A DNA stretch of 64,000 bases from contig OZ025876.1 of NCBI GenBank assembly GCA_964019415.1, positions 5,190,793 through 5,254,792 on the forward strand, read 5' to 3'. The notes below the pieces were generated by a model. That model was given only the letters and a program-made list of their open reading frames with translations. It searched no databases and was not told where the DNA came from. The DNA comes from Ianthella basta. Its lineage: Eukaryota > Porifera > Demospongiae > Verongiida > Ianthellidae. Below are positions 1-11,681 of the stretch, piece by piece; the first letter of the stretch is position 1; each line of letters opens with the position of its first letter. The translations under genes and the position numbers were made by a program.

Positions 1-32
1 GAGGCAATCATTCCATATACATAGCATAGGAA

Positions 33-160
<128 letters not shown>

Positions 161-209
161 ATTATGTATATAATATAGTCAAGCAAGAGATATCCACAGT
201 TACAGTTCA

Positions 210-450
210 CCAGTCCTGCTTAAGCTTTGCAGGGATCAGCTCATCATACCCCAATTCACTTACTTGCTCTATCAGCATTTCATCCGTTATACTGTGCACA
301 CACAACAGCTAAGTCACACAATTACTGGGTGCAAAGTGGTACCAGGAAGTATAATTCTGTCTTTAATTTTTGGGTGGTAACTCTCATTGCCAGTCACTTC
401 ATAAGCAACTTAGTCAATGGTAACGCACGTGCATACAACACTATTTCTTA
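210..450 (+). repeat. Upstream block of the Ig-receptor unit, copy A
   Basis: This stretch is repeated, diverged, at about 14865-15120 and 35040-35300, always upstream of an Ig-receptor gene. Shared landmarks are the phrases around 'agctcatca', 'ttatactgtg' and 'cacaattactgg'. It marks the upstream part of the duplicated unit. From 450 to 814 I see only the presumed promoter and 5'UTR of IgR1, with a GC-rich patch near 605 and no recognisable element. Confidence 0.75.
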
Positions 451-814
451 AGCTCCAACCAGCCAGCAAAGATCAATGAAATGTATATTGAACATGACAT
501 TGTGTGTGTGCATGGGGGATGGGGGCAGTATTCAGTAAGGGGGTCCCGGAACAATTGATTCGAATACGCAGTGTTATGCGGGTTCTCATTAAATTGTAAA
601 TTGGCCCGCGCGGCCGCTGGGGACTCTTGCAGGGCTCATGCTATAATAGGAGCGTATAGTAGAATTAATCGGATTACCGACACGGTACAAGTAAACGATC
701 GTGGTATATCACTGTCTTCGGAGCAGCGTTGGGATAGTGAAAGTCCTATCTCCTTGTGACATTGGTTTGAAGTACAAGTTGTTGTGGCCGCGTGGTGTCC
801 ACTAGTGCGCTGAC

Positions 815-3052
815 ATGGCAGCGAACATAGCAGCGCTACTCTGGTCCAGTGTAGCAGCACTACTCTGGTCCAGTGTAGCAGCACTACTACTGGCGCTTCC
901 TGAGACGTCAGAGGCACAGGCAGGTGAGAATTAGCTGTAAACGGGGTTTTGAAGTCACTGTTCCCAATATTAATGGGAAGATGGTTTCCCTAACGCACTG
1001 TTCCCTTTCGAATTTTTGTAGTGGTAGCAAGTTTGTCGGCTGATGGTGTGCGTGTTCCGGGTGGGTATGCTGTGCCAGTTGGTGGAGATATAACATTCAC
1101 CTGTGAGCATAACGGCAGCTCTCGTAGATCGCTCTTTTGGACAGTTAACATCGTTAATAGAACGGCCACAACGATTTCGTACCACCGCTCTATTTCTGGG
1201 TGATGAACCAGGTTTGAGCACTTCAGCTGCTGGTAACACAGATAATCCGGTAAATATCACCATCCACAACCTACAGCTTGCTAACAAATGGCTCTACTGT
1301 GACGTGTCAGCTTGAGAAAGAAGGATCACCATCAGCTATCATAGTAGAAGGTATTGCATCTGTGCATATAAAAATTATATTATGCAAGAAACACAGTCAT
1401 ACTTGCAGTCTGTAGTGTTTGTGTACATGATGCATAACTCTGTGTTATTGATCAACATAGGTAAGGGAAAAGATCTCCATGTCAGTGTTTCCACATGACT
1501 GTACAGCTGTCTGCCTCCCTTCATAGGTCTCCCATCATGTGCAGATGTAAACATAACATCACAAATGGACTCAGCAGTAACTGTTACAGCTAATTTGAGT
1601 GCTTCAGAGCCCCCTTGGTTACTCCCAGTTCACTTCAATATTACAGTAACTTCCAGCAATTTCCAAACATGGACAATAAGTAGCAAAACAAACAATAATA
1701 TCAACATCGCTCCAATTAAACCCATGATGGCGTATAACATCTCTGTGATTCCGTGCAATTCATTTGGATGCAATGAGGATTGTCAACAATATAGCATGAT
1801 GACACTACCAGCTGAAGGTATTACTTTAATTATTCATTGTAATGAGGTTTGCGCGTAACATATGCATCAGAAGGTATTATTTAGTTATTCATTGTATGTG
1901 TCAGATATTGCCACACTCTGCATGTCTTAGTCTATTGTCAATCTCTCTACGATACATGTCCTCAGGCAACCCTTCTGCAGACTCCAATCCTACCGACAGT
2001 GGATCAGGAGTGAATCCTGAATCATTAAATACCATAATTGGTGTGGCAAGCTGTGGCATTTTATTGATTGCTGTAGCTTTGGCCTCAGCTGTTCTAGGTG
2101 TGTGGGTAATCAAATGGTGAGTACATTCTCTTCATACATTGACTTTTGCATTACAGAAATTACACCTACAAGTTGTACAACAGTAACAGTTGCTTAATCC
2201 ATCTTTCTTATAGGAGGAGAGATAAGACTCATGTGAACAGTGCTAGCATTGAGGTGAGATAGTGCTGCTGCATGTACATTGCCACCTATGTACTGTAGAA
2301 TAGTAATGTATGTATACATAATAATGCACATATGTGTGTAACATATATATTGTCTATGGATGACATTTGTATGGGTCAGACATTGTATGACATTGTATGT
2401 ATGATTATGTGCTTATGCATAATTATGTGTATGTATGCATGTATAATATAATGCATGTATGTATGTATGTACCTAACTATGCTTGCATGCATGGACTTGT
2501 GTATAACACTGCACCATTGATTATATCTACCATTCAAATTCTCAACAGAGAGCTACACCTGAAGGGAAATCAACACCAATAGTCAATTCAGTGAGTGAGT
2601 ATGCTGCTGTTTGTGATTGTGTGAGCTCATTGCAAGCACCACTGCCGGACAGCAAGTCACAGATTCCAGAAAATAGGGCCATTGACACTGTTGGCTATGG
2701 AGAGGTTCTCCACAGTGCCCCTAAGCTTCAGCGTGTCAGGAGCAGCAACTACTCCAGCAAGTCCATTAATGGCAGACATCAGAATCAAGCAACCAGTGTG
2801 CCCACATATGCCAGTGTACTTGATGTCATGCAACACAATCAATCATCAGAAAAGACTGCATTCAACACTGCCACAACTGAAGACTCCCCACCTCCCCCCA
2901 TCTCACACCGTGACTTGGATGTGTTGCAAGATTTAGGCTATTCAGTTTTGCCATGCAACCACAAATCAGACAAAGCTCCTCAACCTCAAAGCCCCTGTAG
3001 GAGCAGCACTGGCAGTGTGCCTACGGAAACAGCAGTTGAAGTGGCACAGTGA
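815..3052 (+). pseudogene. IgR1: Ig-like/FN3-like receptor with ITIM tail, frameshifted copy
   Basis: First of three paralogues with one exon plan: 815-923 (signal peptide), 1022-1350 (Ig-like domain), 1527-1817 (FN3-like domain), 1966-2116 (stalk and TM helix), 2214-2253 (juxtamembrane), 2549-3052 (cytoplasmic tail). All introns are GT-AG. The signal peptide contains an internal duplication of the segment AALLWSSV. Compared with IgR2 and IgR3, exon 2 carries two single-base frame changes, one near 1170-1190 and one near 1289 (an extra A), so translation stops at about 1201. Exons 3-6 remain open and keep the tail tyrosine motifs, including SEYAAV, VGYGEV and LGYSVL. It is probably a recent pseudogene; a sequencing error in exon 2 is the alternative. 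As a protein it would be a type I membrane receptor at the cell surface. Confidence 0.8.
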
Positions 3053-4075
3053 TCAGTTCTTTCATCGAATCCTATTGTAAGTCTTATTCAATATGAATCA
3101 TGAGCATGATGCTGCTATGCATTCATACTATTAAGTAGTCTTGAGTCATTCAAAATTCCGTTAAGTTTTGGTGACAACCCCTCCTGCATGGCTTACAGCT
3201 TCCTGTTTTAAAAAGTGTACATATGGCTTGGTCTGAGTAGGGCATAGAGATAGAAGACATTCATTCATCCTCTGTATTGTTACCAACTCTACAGGCTATT
3301 CACGCATCCAGAGTGCTTCATATGTACCAGGACAGTCGTACAGTTGTGTATTACAAGTTACCTAGAGGTTTGTACAATGCACTAACTATCGACTACATTA
3401 TATTGTTGTAATGCCAGTGTGTGAAATGGTTGTCTTTTTGAGTGACAATACATACAATTTAAGTATAGCTACATTTGTGAGTACCACATAGTCTCTTACT
3501 ACTCAGCTATCAATTCATTGCAGTACTCTCATTAGTGTGTGTATGACTGTGAATCACTTAAACCATAAAATTGCCATTAATGGTGTGTCTACACAGCATT
3601 GTTGTACATGGGCCTGATGTTTACAGTAATAGAGTCATAATACAGTATAAACCATTATAATATGTATACTTATGCACAGTCAGTTAGAGCTACATAGGGA
3701 AAACACTGGCACATTATTGATTCATAACCTGTGCACTGTGGTGATGGCAGACAAGACCGACTGCTGGCCTACAGAAGAGCACACTATAGAAGACATTTGG
3801 CGTTAGCTTATATTATGATTCGAGCTCTACACAAATGTAAAGACAAACATATAATGTATGTGTGATTTATATGTAAATAATCTGCTTGTGTACATTCATT
3901 CTAAGTGCCTGCTTAGATTGACTATGAGGTGTGTGTAGCTACTGCAGTATGTAGAAACTGATGAGATTGAGTTGTATCACTATAGAGTAGCACAATACAG
4001 TCTAAACTCTGCAGTTTCAGTTATATTGTAATATTGCTGTCCCAGCAGTGTTAGCCTGACAGGGTGGCACCACAA
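3053..4075 (+). repeat. 3' block of the Ig-receptor unit, copy A
   Basis: Starts at the IgR1 stop codon and includes its 3'UTR. It is collinear with 18601-19700 and 39125-40145, and with the remnant at 23795-23882 plus 30252-31095. Similarity ends near 4075, where unique sequence begins. Open frames in one copy are broken by stops and indels in the others, so the block is non-coding. Confidence 0.75.
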
Positions 4076-5364
4076 AAGATAATAAAAAATGGTATATACT
4101 CAGACTGTAGTTCAAGTAAACGTGCTCTCTCCATTAATTGGTGGCGCGCTCCCAACATAGGGCTCTGCAGTGTAGGGAGGCGCGTGAGTCTTCTCGGCGA
4201 CATCCATAGCTTTACCGTACCACTGTTGTGATTCAGTTCACGTGTATGTTGGTTATTGACTGGCGATCGGCGAATGCGCAGCCATGTCAGTGCTGGACTT
4301 CCTGCTTCCGGTTCACGTCCGCTTTTGAACACACTGTGGCTTGGTATAATAGTGCACTGAAGAGTTGTTACATAGAGTACACAGGTAGGCCTTATCTCCT
4401 ATGTCCTCTTGGTGTTAGTCAAACCATAGATCAATGTCAATCAATTCAATGTGAGTACGTCGACAAAAATGGCAACACCATAAGACAAACTATACACGGC
4501 ACTACACTATAGGTAAAGAAGACATAGCTATAGCTAGAACAAAAACCTCTGGGTACTCTGTAAAGGATAGTAGTTTATTCATGTTGAATCACTTGTACAT
4601 TGATTCTAGCCAGACTGAACTGAATTTTTAGGGGCTGCCGCAGGCAGCCCCTATATTGTTTTCAAATTGACGTTTTCATATGGCTTCATGTTACGGATAT
4701 ATATATATATATATATAATACGCCAACCTACGGTTGTGCGTCAATGCTTACATTTATATTGAATGTATTGGGCGAAGTATTGGGTATAGGGAATTTATAT
4801 TGTCGGCCATTTTATTGGGCCGGAAGTAGACCGTGTGCGAGGCCAAGGGACTTTGAAAACCGGCTTCGAAACGACGTCTTAGCGAACTTTGTACGTTCTC
4901 TTCCGCCTCTGATCCTGGAACAGACTCCTACAGCACTTCTGGTCGACGGACAAAGAGACAGCTTTTAGACAGCGCCCAACAGGTAATCGACTTCGCCCGC
5001 GCCTTCTTCGATAATGGCCGCGCCCGCCTCGGAGGACTTCACTCCGCCGCCTGGAACACATGACAGGAGTAACGTAGAAACTGGTGAGCGCCGTGATATG
5101 TTGACGCTAACATTCTTTAACCATTTCTAGCGTTGAAAAGCTTAGCTCGCACGGTTGCCCTTCTAAATGCTCTTCAGAACCTGGCCCACGCGTACTGCGT
5201 TGTAGCAAACGTACGTAGCTTTTGCCACCACAGACCACTAGCTACTCTGGCGACTGTGGGTTCCTTGGTACATTATATTTCTGTGAATATTCACGGTAAA
5301 TGCATGTGCTGTAAGCAGTCATGTGTCTGTCTTTGCTGGAGATTTCTCTGTGCATGTGTAGTGT
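4076..5364. other. Unassigned single-copy stretch
   Basis: No recognised gene. It holds a 24-bp hairpin at 4629-4652 (arms AGGGGCTGCC/GGCAGCCCCT), a TA run near 4700, and a CpG-richer patch at 4800-5170. Within that patch lies a 74-codon open frame (4744-4968). A donor-like site near 5081 and an acceptor-like site near 5130 could bound a small intron. This might be the 5' end of an unknown gene, but nothing in the translation is recognisable. Confidence 0.3.
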
Positions 5365-5551
5365 GTGTGTGTGTGGCGTGTGATGTGTGTGTGGCCGGTG
5401 TGTGTGTGTGTATGTGTGTGTGGCCAGTGTGTGTGTGTGTGTGTGCGTGTGTGTGTGTGTGTGTGCATGTGTGTGTGGTGTGTGATGTGTGTGTGGCCGG
5501 TGTGTGTGTGTGTGTGTGTGTGTGTCTGTGTGTTTGCACATGTGTATGTGC

Positions 5552-5591
<40 letters not shown>

Positions 5592-5665
5592 ACATGTGTA
5601 TGTGCGTGCGTGTGTGTGTGTGTGTGTGTGTGTGTTTGCACATGTGTATGTGTGTGTGTGGTCAT
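5365..5665. repeat. Compound (GT)n microsatellite
   Basis: GT runs interrupted by GGCCGGT and by three copies of a TTTGCACATGTGTATGTGCG-like spacer, which gives it a minisatellite-like higher-order repeat. Confidence 0.95.
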
Positions 5666-5770
5666 GTAGCTATGTTGGGTGACTAGTGGTGTATGTGTAC
5701 TGTCACTGAGGTGTATGACACAATGTCATGTGTTACCAATCATGAGTGACAGAGCAGCGGCCGAAGGGAG

Positions 5771-5827
5771 CAAGTATTTCGAGTTGGGGCGGCAGCCCCA
5801 CGAGTTTTTTTTAACTCGAAATACTTG
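5771..5827. repeat. 57-bp foldback element
   Basis: Perfect-looking outer inverted repeat: CAAGTATTTCGAGTT at the left end pairs with AACTCGAAATACTTG at the right end, and an inner GGGGC/GCCCC stem follows. A diverged relative in the opposite orientation is at 35796-35856. Confidence 0.75.
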
Positions 5828-6764
5828 TTTCAATATTCGATGCATATGCAAGCATTGTATAGCTTCATGCTGGGAATGGGGAAAACAGTGATGTAACCAT
5901 GTAACTGAGAGGTGAGAGTCTACTATTTGGCCCCAAAATTTAGAGAGAGAGAGAGAATCAGGTGAAGATTGAGTGATGGGTGAGATAGTAGTAAACAGAT
6001 ATGTGTAGGGAGGGATGAGCTGGGCTGTCAATGGCAGTTCAACAGACCTGATAGACTGATGGAATGGGGCAGCGCTCACTGTTGAGGGGGGCTCGTTGCT
6101 TGTGGATGTACTATGACATACCAGGATTCTAAGTACTAGCTGTAACATCTCTGCTATATGGAAGGCCTGGCAAGACTTAAGCACAGTCCCCTCTGGCCAG
6201 TCTAAGATTTGACCAGTGTTTATGCACCCAGGATACATATGTTGCGTCACCAGTGAACAATGCACATGCACCAATGCTCCTCCCATTAGAAGGATAGTTT
6301 GGCACATATATAATGCCGTTTTACATACCAACCGTCTGCTCAAAGCTTTTGAATTCCCTGAAGGAGATGACTGAATAGGCAGCATAATGTTGGAATGGAT
6401 TCAATTTAACCAGCTGCAGGCTAAAGTGTACAAGTAATTTGACATGGAAAGCAGTTACTATGTATCTTGCAGTAGCCACACTTCTTCAGTGCTACCCTCT
6501 CTTCATGATTGCACCATTCCTGCACACTGTTTCAAGAACTGGCACCATATGCATGCAGGAACCGGGACCATGCATGCAGGCGCAAGCATCAGCACACGTT
6601 GGAGCAATGTGCAGCAACAACATAACTTGTACATGGGCAGTGGCATGGTTATAACCTGGTTCTAATGTTTTTAGTTAATTTTCATCAGAAGCAGTGGGGA
6701 AATGAGTGAGAATGATGTCTACCACGTAAGAACCTATACTCCATATTCCGTAGTGTACTGACAG
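5828..6764. other. No supported feature
   Basis: Unique sequence. A 219-codon minus-strand open frame (5726-6385) runs into the foldback element and resembles no family I know. I do not call it a gene. Confidence 0.5.
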
Positions 6765-7901
6765 ATGCAACAGCTTGGGTGGGATAGGTTGGGCGAGTCT
6801 GACATGTCTCCAAACAGTCAGCCTCCCTGGCCACAATAGCACTAACAAAATGTAAACCATATTGCAGCCTACCTTTATAAGGCAGGTACAGTACCTCTCG
6901 AATAAAGGCTGGCCGATTGTGTGTGTATGTTACACATGTATAGTGTGTAGGAATATACAACGTGTGTGCTCACCTTCGATCCATATCGGCTAAGAGTGAT
7001 GAGGTGAAATACAACAGGCATGAATGCACTACCAGCACTAATGGACAATTACTAGGAAAGGCACTATTCTTAGAAAGACTAGTCTACCGTAGCCCAGACT
7101 CAAATTCAGTCTTTGCATGTTGAAACATAAATATGGAAGCTGGAATTTGTTGGCTAGTGAAACTGCAGATAGAATATGCCTTGAAATAGTCACTGCACCA
7201 CAATGCAGCACTGTGAACTACAGTCCATGCAGTGTACTAGCTACTGGGACAAGAGGTATTCATTCATAAGTCATGTAATAATGCACTGTGAGTTACAAAA
7301 ACAGTCTTTCAGGTCAATCCTTCCTATTTCACTACAGTGTGCACGCTTTATTGTGCGTCTGTATGCCTGTGTGTGTATATTTATAATGGATTGTGTATTT
7401 GTGTGTGTTTGTGCATGTGTATGTGTATGTACGTGTATGTGTATGTGTATGTGTGTATATATGTGTGTGTGTTCCACGCACACTCATCTACTAATAATGA
7501 AATAAGCAACAATCATGTGAATTCTGTATAGCTACTGTACCTCTGAAAAGAAGTAGAGGCCTGGGCCTCTATTCTGACAAATACAGTAAAATTAATTCAA
7601 ACAGATTCTAGGCATGGAAGACCTGCAGTGAGTTGGGGGAGCAGGTCTCCCAAATGCTTTGCTGAACACTTGTTTTCATAATAAGAAGCATTCATGATGG
7701 CTACTCTGTGAGACTGGCCGGAAAGGCTACTGCCACACTGTGCACCCAAATGCTGATTGAGTAACTGCTGGGAAACCTATTCCACACAGCTGGGTGAACA
7801 CTGTTGAAGAATTGCACGTAATGTTAATAAAGGATGCATGTGTTATAATTCAGCGAACAGGAAACTGAACAGAATTCAAAGCAGCTGGCACTGGAAAGAG
7901 G
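6765..7901 (+). repeat. Upstream block of the 7TM-receptor unit, copy 1
   Basis: Collinear with 31096-32240 at high similarity, including a short TG-rich microsatellite at about 7370-7475 that is matched at 31690-31815. It holds the presumed promoter and 5'UTR of the 7TM gene. No other element was seen. Confidence 0.75.
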
Positions 7902-9389
7902 ATGGAAGAAGAGCTGAGAAACATCTCAAATTCAAGTACTACCACTTGTCAAGCCTTGCCAGATCCTGGTTTCACTGCCTTTGTCATTGTCTTGGCAGTA
8001 ACTCTTGTTCTTGTAATCCTCCTCAATGGATTGATAGCTATCATGTTACTATGGGCAACATCAGTGGCCATACAAGTTCGCATCCTAGTAGTAAATCTTT
8101 TGGTGGCAATTCTGATTGTAGCTGTTGTATGGCTATGTGTAGTTCTCTATTCATTGGCACTTGCTCTAGGATATGCGAGTGAGCCTTCACTACCATTCTG
8201 TCGCTTTGCTATCTTTGTCTTTGCTTTTACGGTACAAGGTAGGATTCTTGGATTGACTTTACTTTCAGCAATGGTGCTTCAGCCAGTTGCATGTGGTACG
8301 GCAGAGAATGGGGCCAAGTGGTCGATGTACAGCTTGGCACCATGCTGGGTAATTGCATTCATCTTAACCTTTCATATCCTTATGCCAGAGACATTCTCCT
8401 CCTCCTCCTTATCTTTCTCAACTTTTCTCTTCACCAAACCCTCACTACAACACTCGTTCCTATTCTTAGCTACTTGCCAACTCAATCTGCCTTCTTCAAG
8501 AACTTGCTTCGGGCAAAAGGCTTTCAGTTTTGATGGTGCTTCTTGTGGCGGTCTTTTCTGAAGAACATCAGAACATGTGCAGACTTCAGAGCTTTTTCAA
8601 AACTCTGTGAGGCATACTTATTGTGAACAGTGTCCTTACTATCTCTCAAGAACATTATTTCAATTTACTCCAACTTTTTAGGTATTTATCAGTTGCATGA
8701 AATTGACCCATTAACATAGCTTAGCCAAAATATTTAGTTTATATTTCCACTATTTAATAAAATTTTGCTTGTTTGTACTAGTGTTTGTTTGTGTTCATGT
8801 ATTTTGCCTTTCTTTTCTGGGTGTCATTTACAGTAGCCATTGGCTAACGGTTCCCCAGGTAAAATAAGAATACCTGATACCTGATACCTGATATGCAGTT
8901 CAGTATGTTGAGTGCATAGCCTGCTACCCCAGTAGGGTAGATGGTGTCGCATATCAAGTTATTGGGTTGACAAAAACCTTCCTTTGGTTAATGATTGGAT
9001 CAGCTATTCCTCTGTTGATGTACATCTGTATTCCACTGGGCACGCTGTGCTACATCAAACAACACTCCATTTCAAAAGGAGATAAATACAGCTTTTTTGC
9101 AAAGTTTGCAGCCTTCCTCATTCCTGGCAGCTTTTTAACAGTCTTGGCTCAGGTTACAGCCATAATTCTTGCAATAGTATCAACAGACATTGTTGGGGTG
9201 TATGTCTCATGCACCATTGCTTACATATTATACTTTCCTACGCCAATACTGGTTATTGTGTTTCTGAAACCAGTTCAGAAACAGCTACGTTACCTATTCT
9301 GCAGCAAGTGCCCGAAATGCAATGAAGCCATTCCAATGCAACAAGCAGAACCACCTAAGCTGCAATTTGAAATGCAACAGTCATTGTAA
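7902..9389 (+). pseudogene. 7TM1: rhodopsin-like 7TM receptor split by an insertion
   Basis: One-exon gene with an intended product of about 330 aa. The start at 7902 (MEEELRN) gives a short extracellular N-terminus with an NSS glycosylation site. TM1 and TM2 follow, with LLNGLIAIML and NLLVAILIV resembling the class A Asn motifs. Then come a Cys before TM3, TM4 ending at MPET, a Cys-containing loop 2, TM5 with a Pro, TM6, and TM7 with a TP in place of the usual NPxxY, then a basic tail and CSKCPKC. No DRY motif is seen after TM3, so assignment to class A is tentative. The frame is interrupted after MPET by a 498-bp insertion (8395-8892), and read-through stops at 8561. The downstream part (8893-9389) is still open. 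The ligand is unknown. Confidence 0.75.
8395..8892. mobile_element. 498-bp retroposon-like insertion inside 7TM1
   Basis: Absent at the matching place in 7TM2 (about 32690), where ACAT is followed directly by ATGCAGTT. The insert begins with a pyrimidine-rich TCTCCTCCTCC stretch and ends with three tandem TACCTGA heptamers (8871-8891), like the short tandem tails of some non-LTR retroposons. It has no GT...AG boundaries, so it is not an intron. Only an ambiguous AT could be a target duplication. The family is unknown. Confidence 0.75.
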
Positions 9390-10654
9390 TCCGCATTCAC
9401 ATGCAAACACAATGGACGATTGTATGCTCTTCTGTGTAGTGTATCAAGCAACGTTTTAGTGCTTTTCTTATTCACTGAAACATGTACTACTCAAGTGTTC
9501 CTGAAAACAGTGATATTGGTAATGTGTTTCATTTATATAATATGCACATGGCCATTGGTTGGTAGGTACTCATGATCATGTGCAGTGATTGACACACACA
9601 CTGGTGCATTCCATTTAAACTGACTAGTTGAAAGTTGAAAGCAGCCCAGTCCTGGAGTTGCAATATATGATGTTTACAGCATGAACCACCTTCATTACTA
9701 GAGTGCACCATGCCAATAGGCACTAGGACACATCATGGTCCAATGTAGCACTGCACACATCATGCGCCATGGGAAATGCAGTGATACAGATTAGTACCAC
9801 GTAACAAAAAACTGGGGTCAATGTTTATATAGGGCGTGACAGATTGCTTGATAGCATGTATAATATTAATAGAACCTAGCTGAACACATGGAGCTAATAA
9901 TAGACAGTATATATACGATAGTTCTTACAGGCCAGAGACAATACAAGGGCTTCTCTCTTGATCCCTCCATGGCTTCCAGACGAGGGCTGCCTGAGATGGT
10001 CCCATGCAGAGCACTGCAAAAGCCAATAGCATACATCCTCCACCTCTCCACTGTCACATTGCTTGCATACCCTCTCCTCTCTTTTCATATATGTTATCAC
10101 CAATCCATAAATGTTGACAGATGTCATCAATATTCGTAGAGTTGATTAGTGGAGTTGAGCTTGGCAGTTGCCTATGCATTCAGGAATTAATGTTTAATTG
10201 TTGATGATACAGTGTATGGTGATTGCCAGACAGAAGAAAGCCCAAGCCAGGACAAGGTAAGAGATAATTTCATGAAGCAGGAAGAGGATTGGTTTAAAAG
10301 CCTGCCTGGGAGAAGATTAACACTATACATCGACATGCTGATTTAGGAACCTTCCAAGTGTATAGAGGTTGAGGCAATTAATATTATAACTAAAACATGC
10401 TTTAGACCTGAACGACACCCCAATATATATATGTTACGCGCATACCTCCAACCTGTGCAAACCTCCAACTATTGCCCACGTGACTGGAATGGGGTTACGT
10501 CATTTACGCATACATATATTTATACATTTGGTGAACTCATCCTCTGTCATGGACCAAAACGTCTCCTATTTTGAATGTGCCCTCCATGCACTTGTGACTC
10601 TTGTCCCACTTAGTCTCTCTTCCTGCACCATTCCATGCAGATATACGTAGGTCA
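9390..10654 (+). repeat. Downstream block of the 7TM-receptor unit, copy 1
   Basis: Patchily collinear with 33190-34770, for example 9500-9660 with 33310-33480 and 10140-10430 with 33960-34240. It ends at the left target-site copy of the Penelope-like element (10643-10654). Apart from the retroelement remnant listed separately, nothing else is evident. Confidence 0.6.
9930..10115 (-). pseudogene. Remnant of a retroelement RT C-terminus
   Basis: The minus-strand translation contains ERVCKQCDSGEVEDVCYWLL followed by QCSAW. This is a CxxC...GEVED...C signature that I know from the C-terminal ends of reverse-transcriptase-like proteins of non-LTR elements. It is short and has no other domain, so only a fossil fragment is supported. 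A related, more degraded piece lies at about 35690-35790. Confidence 0.45.
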
Positions 10655-10696
10655 TGTTGATATTTCTAAAAGACACTAGCCAAAGGGGATCAGGTA

Positions 10697-10738
10697 TCAG
10701 ACGTTTCGGCAGCACTACGGCTGCCTTCATCAGTGATT
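10697..10738 (-). ncRNA. Hammerhead ribozyme motif in Penelope-like element, inverted copy
   Basis: Reverse complement of the motif at 12622-12663: core CTGATGA, stem II GGCAGC/GCTGCC, then GAAAC and GTC. Confidence 0.7.
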
Positions 10739-10939
10739 ATAATGACACTTACAAGCAGGTGTATAAATAGGGGGGTGGTCACGTGAGGCATTGGTGTTTA
10801 CAGGAAAAGCATACATCATGTAATGTCTCTAGTGTTTACAGAATTAAGCATACATCATGCAATGTCTTTAACCAGAACAAGGGTTAAAATAATAAGTGAA
10901 AATGAAATAATACTAATAACGGATGGACGGTTACATAAA

Positions 10940-11603
10940 TCAATCTAGAAGGGTTGCATAGAGCCCTGGCATGGGGCCCCTCTCTCTGTTGAGAGGGGCT
11001 TGCTGGTGTTGAATGTGCCAAGACTCTAGCAAGCACCGGGTCTGGGTGTGCGGATGGTAGTCAATCACCGATGCCTTCGACAGGTCAACCTGGTGGCCAG
11101 CTGTAAACACATGCTCAGCAACAGCCGAAGCAGTAACATCTCCATTCTTCAGGGCCCGACGATGCTCCTGCAGGCGCAGGTCCAGTGACCTCCCAGCCTG
11201 TCCAATGTAGGTGCGGGGGCACTCAGCACACGGGATGCTGTAGACCACCCCCTTCCTTTTGGACACCGGGACAGGGTCCTTGGGGTGGACCAACATCTGC
11301 CTCAGAGTAGTGAAAGGGCGGAACATCACCCGAATGGAGAGGGGGCTGAGGATACGTCTAATTGACTCTGACAGACCCTTGATGTATGGGAGAGTCAGAG
11401 TGGTGCACGTCTCGTCACATTGTGAGGTTTCATCGCCCCTGGGACATGTCTGCTTCTTGATGAACCCCTTGGGGTACCCGTTCTTCTGGAGGGCCTCCAT
11501 CACATGCTTCTCCTCTTGTACTCGGCTCACTGCTGATGACGACAGACTTTCGGCCCTAGACATCAGAGTTCTCACCACAGACCGCTTGTGTGCCACTGGG
11601 TGG
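10940..11603 (-). CDS. GIY-YIG endonuclease part of the Penelope-like protein, inverted copy
   Basis: The minus-strand frame encodes the C-terminal part of the polyprotein: a Cys-rich linker (CPRGDETSQCDETC) and then a GIY-YIG nuclease. GVVYSIPC and TYIGQAGRS are the GIY and YIG motifs, followed by the R of LQEHRRALKNG. It ends with a conserved ARG-rich tail and stop at 10940. The translation from HPVAHKRSVV onward is identical to the forward copy at 11682-12419. It is cut at the head-to-head junction near 11603 and has no RT of its own, so it is not an independent gene. The nuclease nicks target DNA during insertion. Confidence 0.85.
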
Positions 11604-11681
11604 ATCCCAACATCCAGTTTACTGTGGAGAAGGAGAAGGATGGACAACTTGCCTTCCTTGACATCCTCTTGAGTCGGGACA

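Noticed and set aside
5133..5669. Long Cys/Val-rich open frame (and His/Thr-rich complements)
   Set aside because: Produced by reading through the GT microsatellite. The same applies to frames over all other GT/CA runs.
5726..6385. 219-codon minus-strand open frame
   Set aside because: Runs into a foldback element, has no recognisable domain and no paralogue in the window.
8395..8892. Insertion in 7TM1 read as an intron
   Set aside because: No GT donor or AG acceptor at the boundaries defined by the paralogue.
11259..11672. Plus-strand open frame opposite the Penelope endonuclease (and its twin at 11753-12100)
   Set aside because: Antisense shadow of the GIY-YIG coding sequence. Both copies appear because of the inverted repeat.
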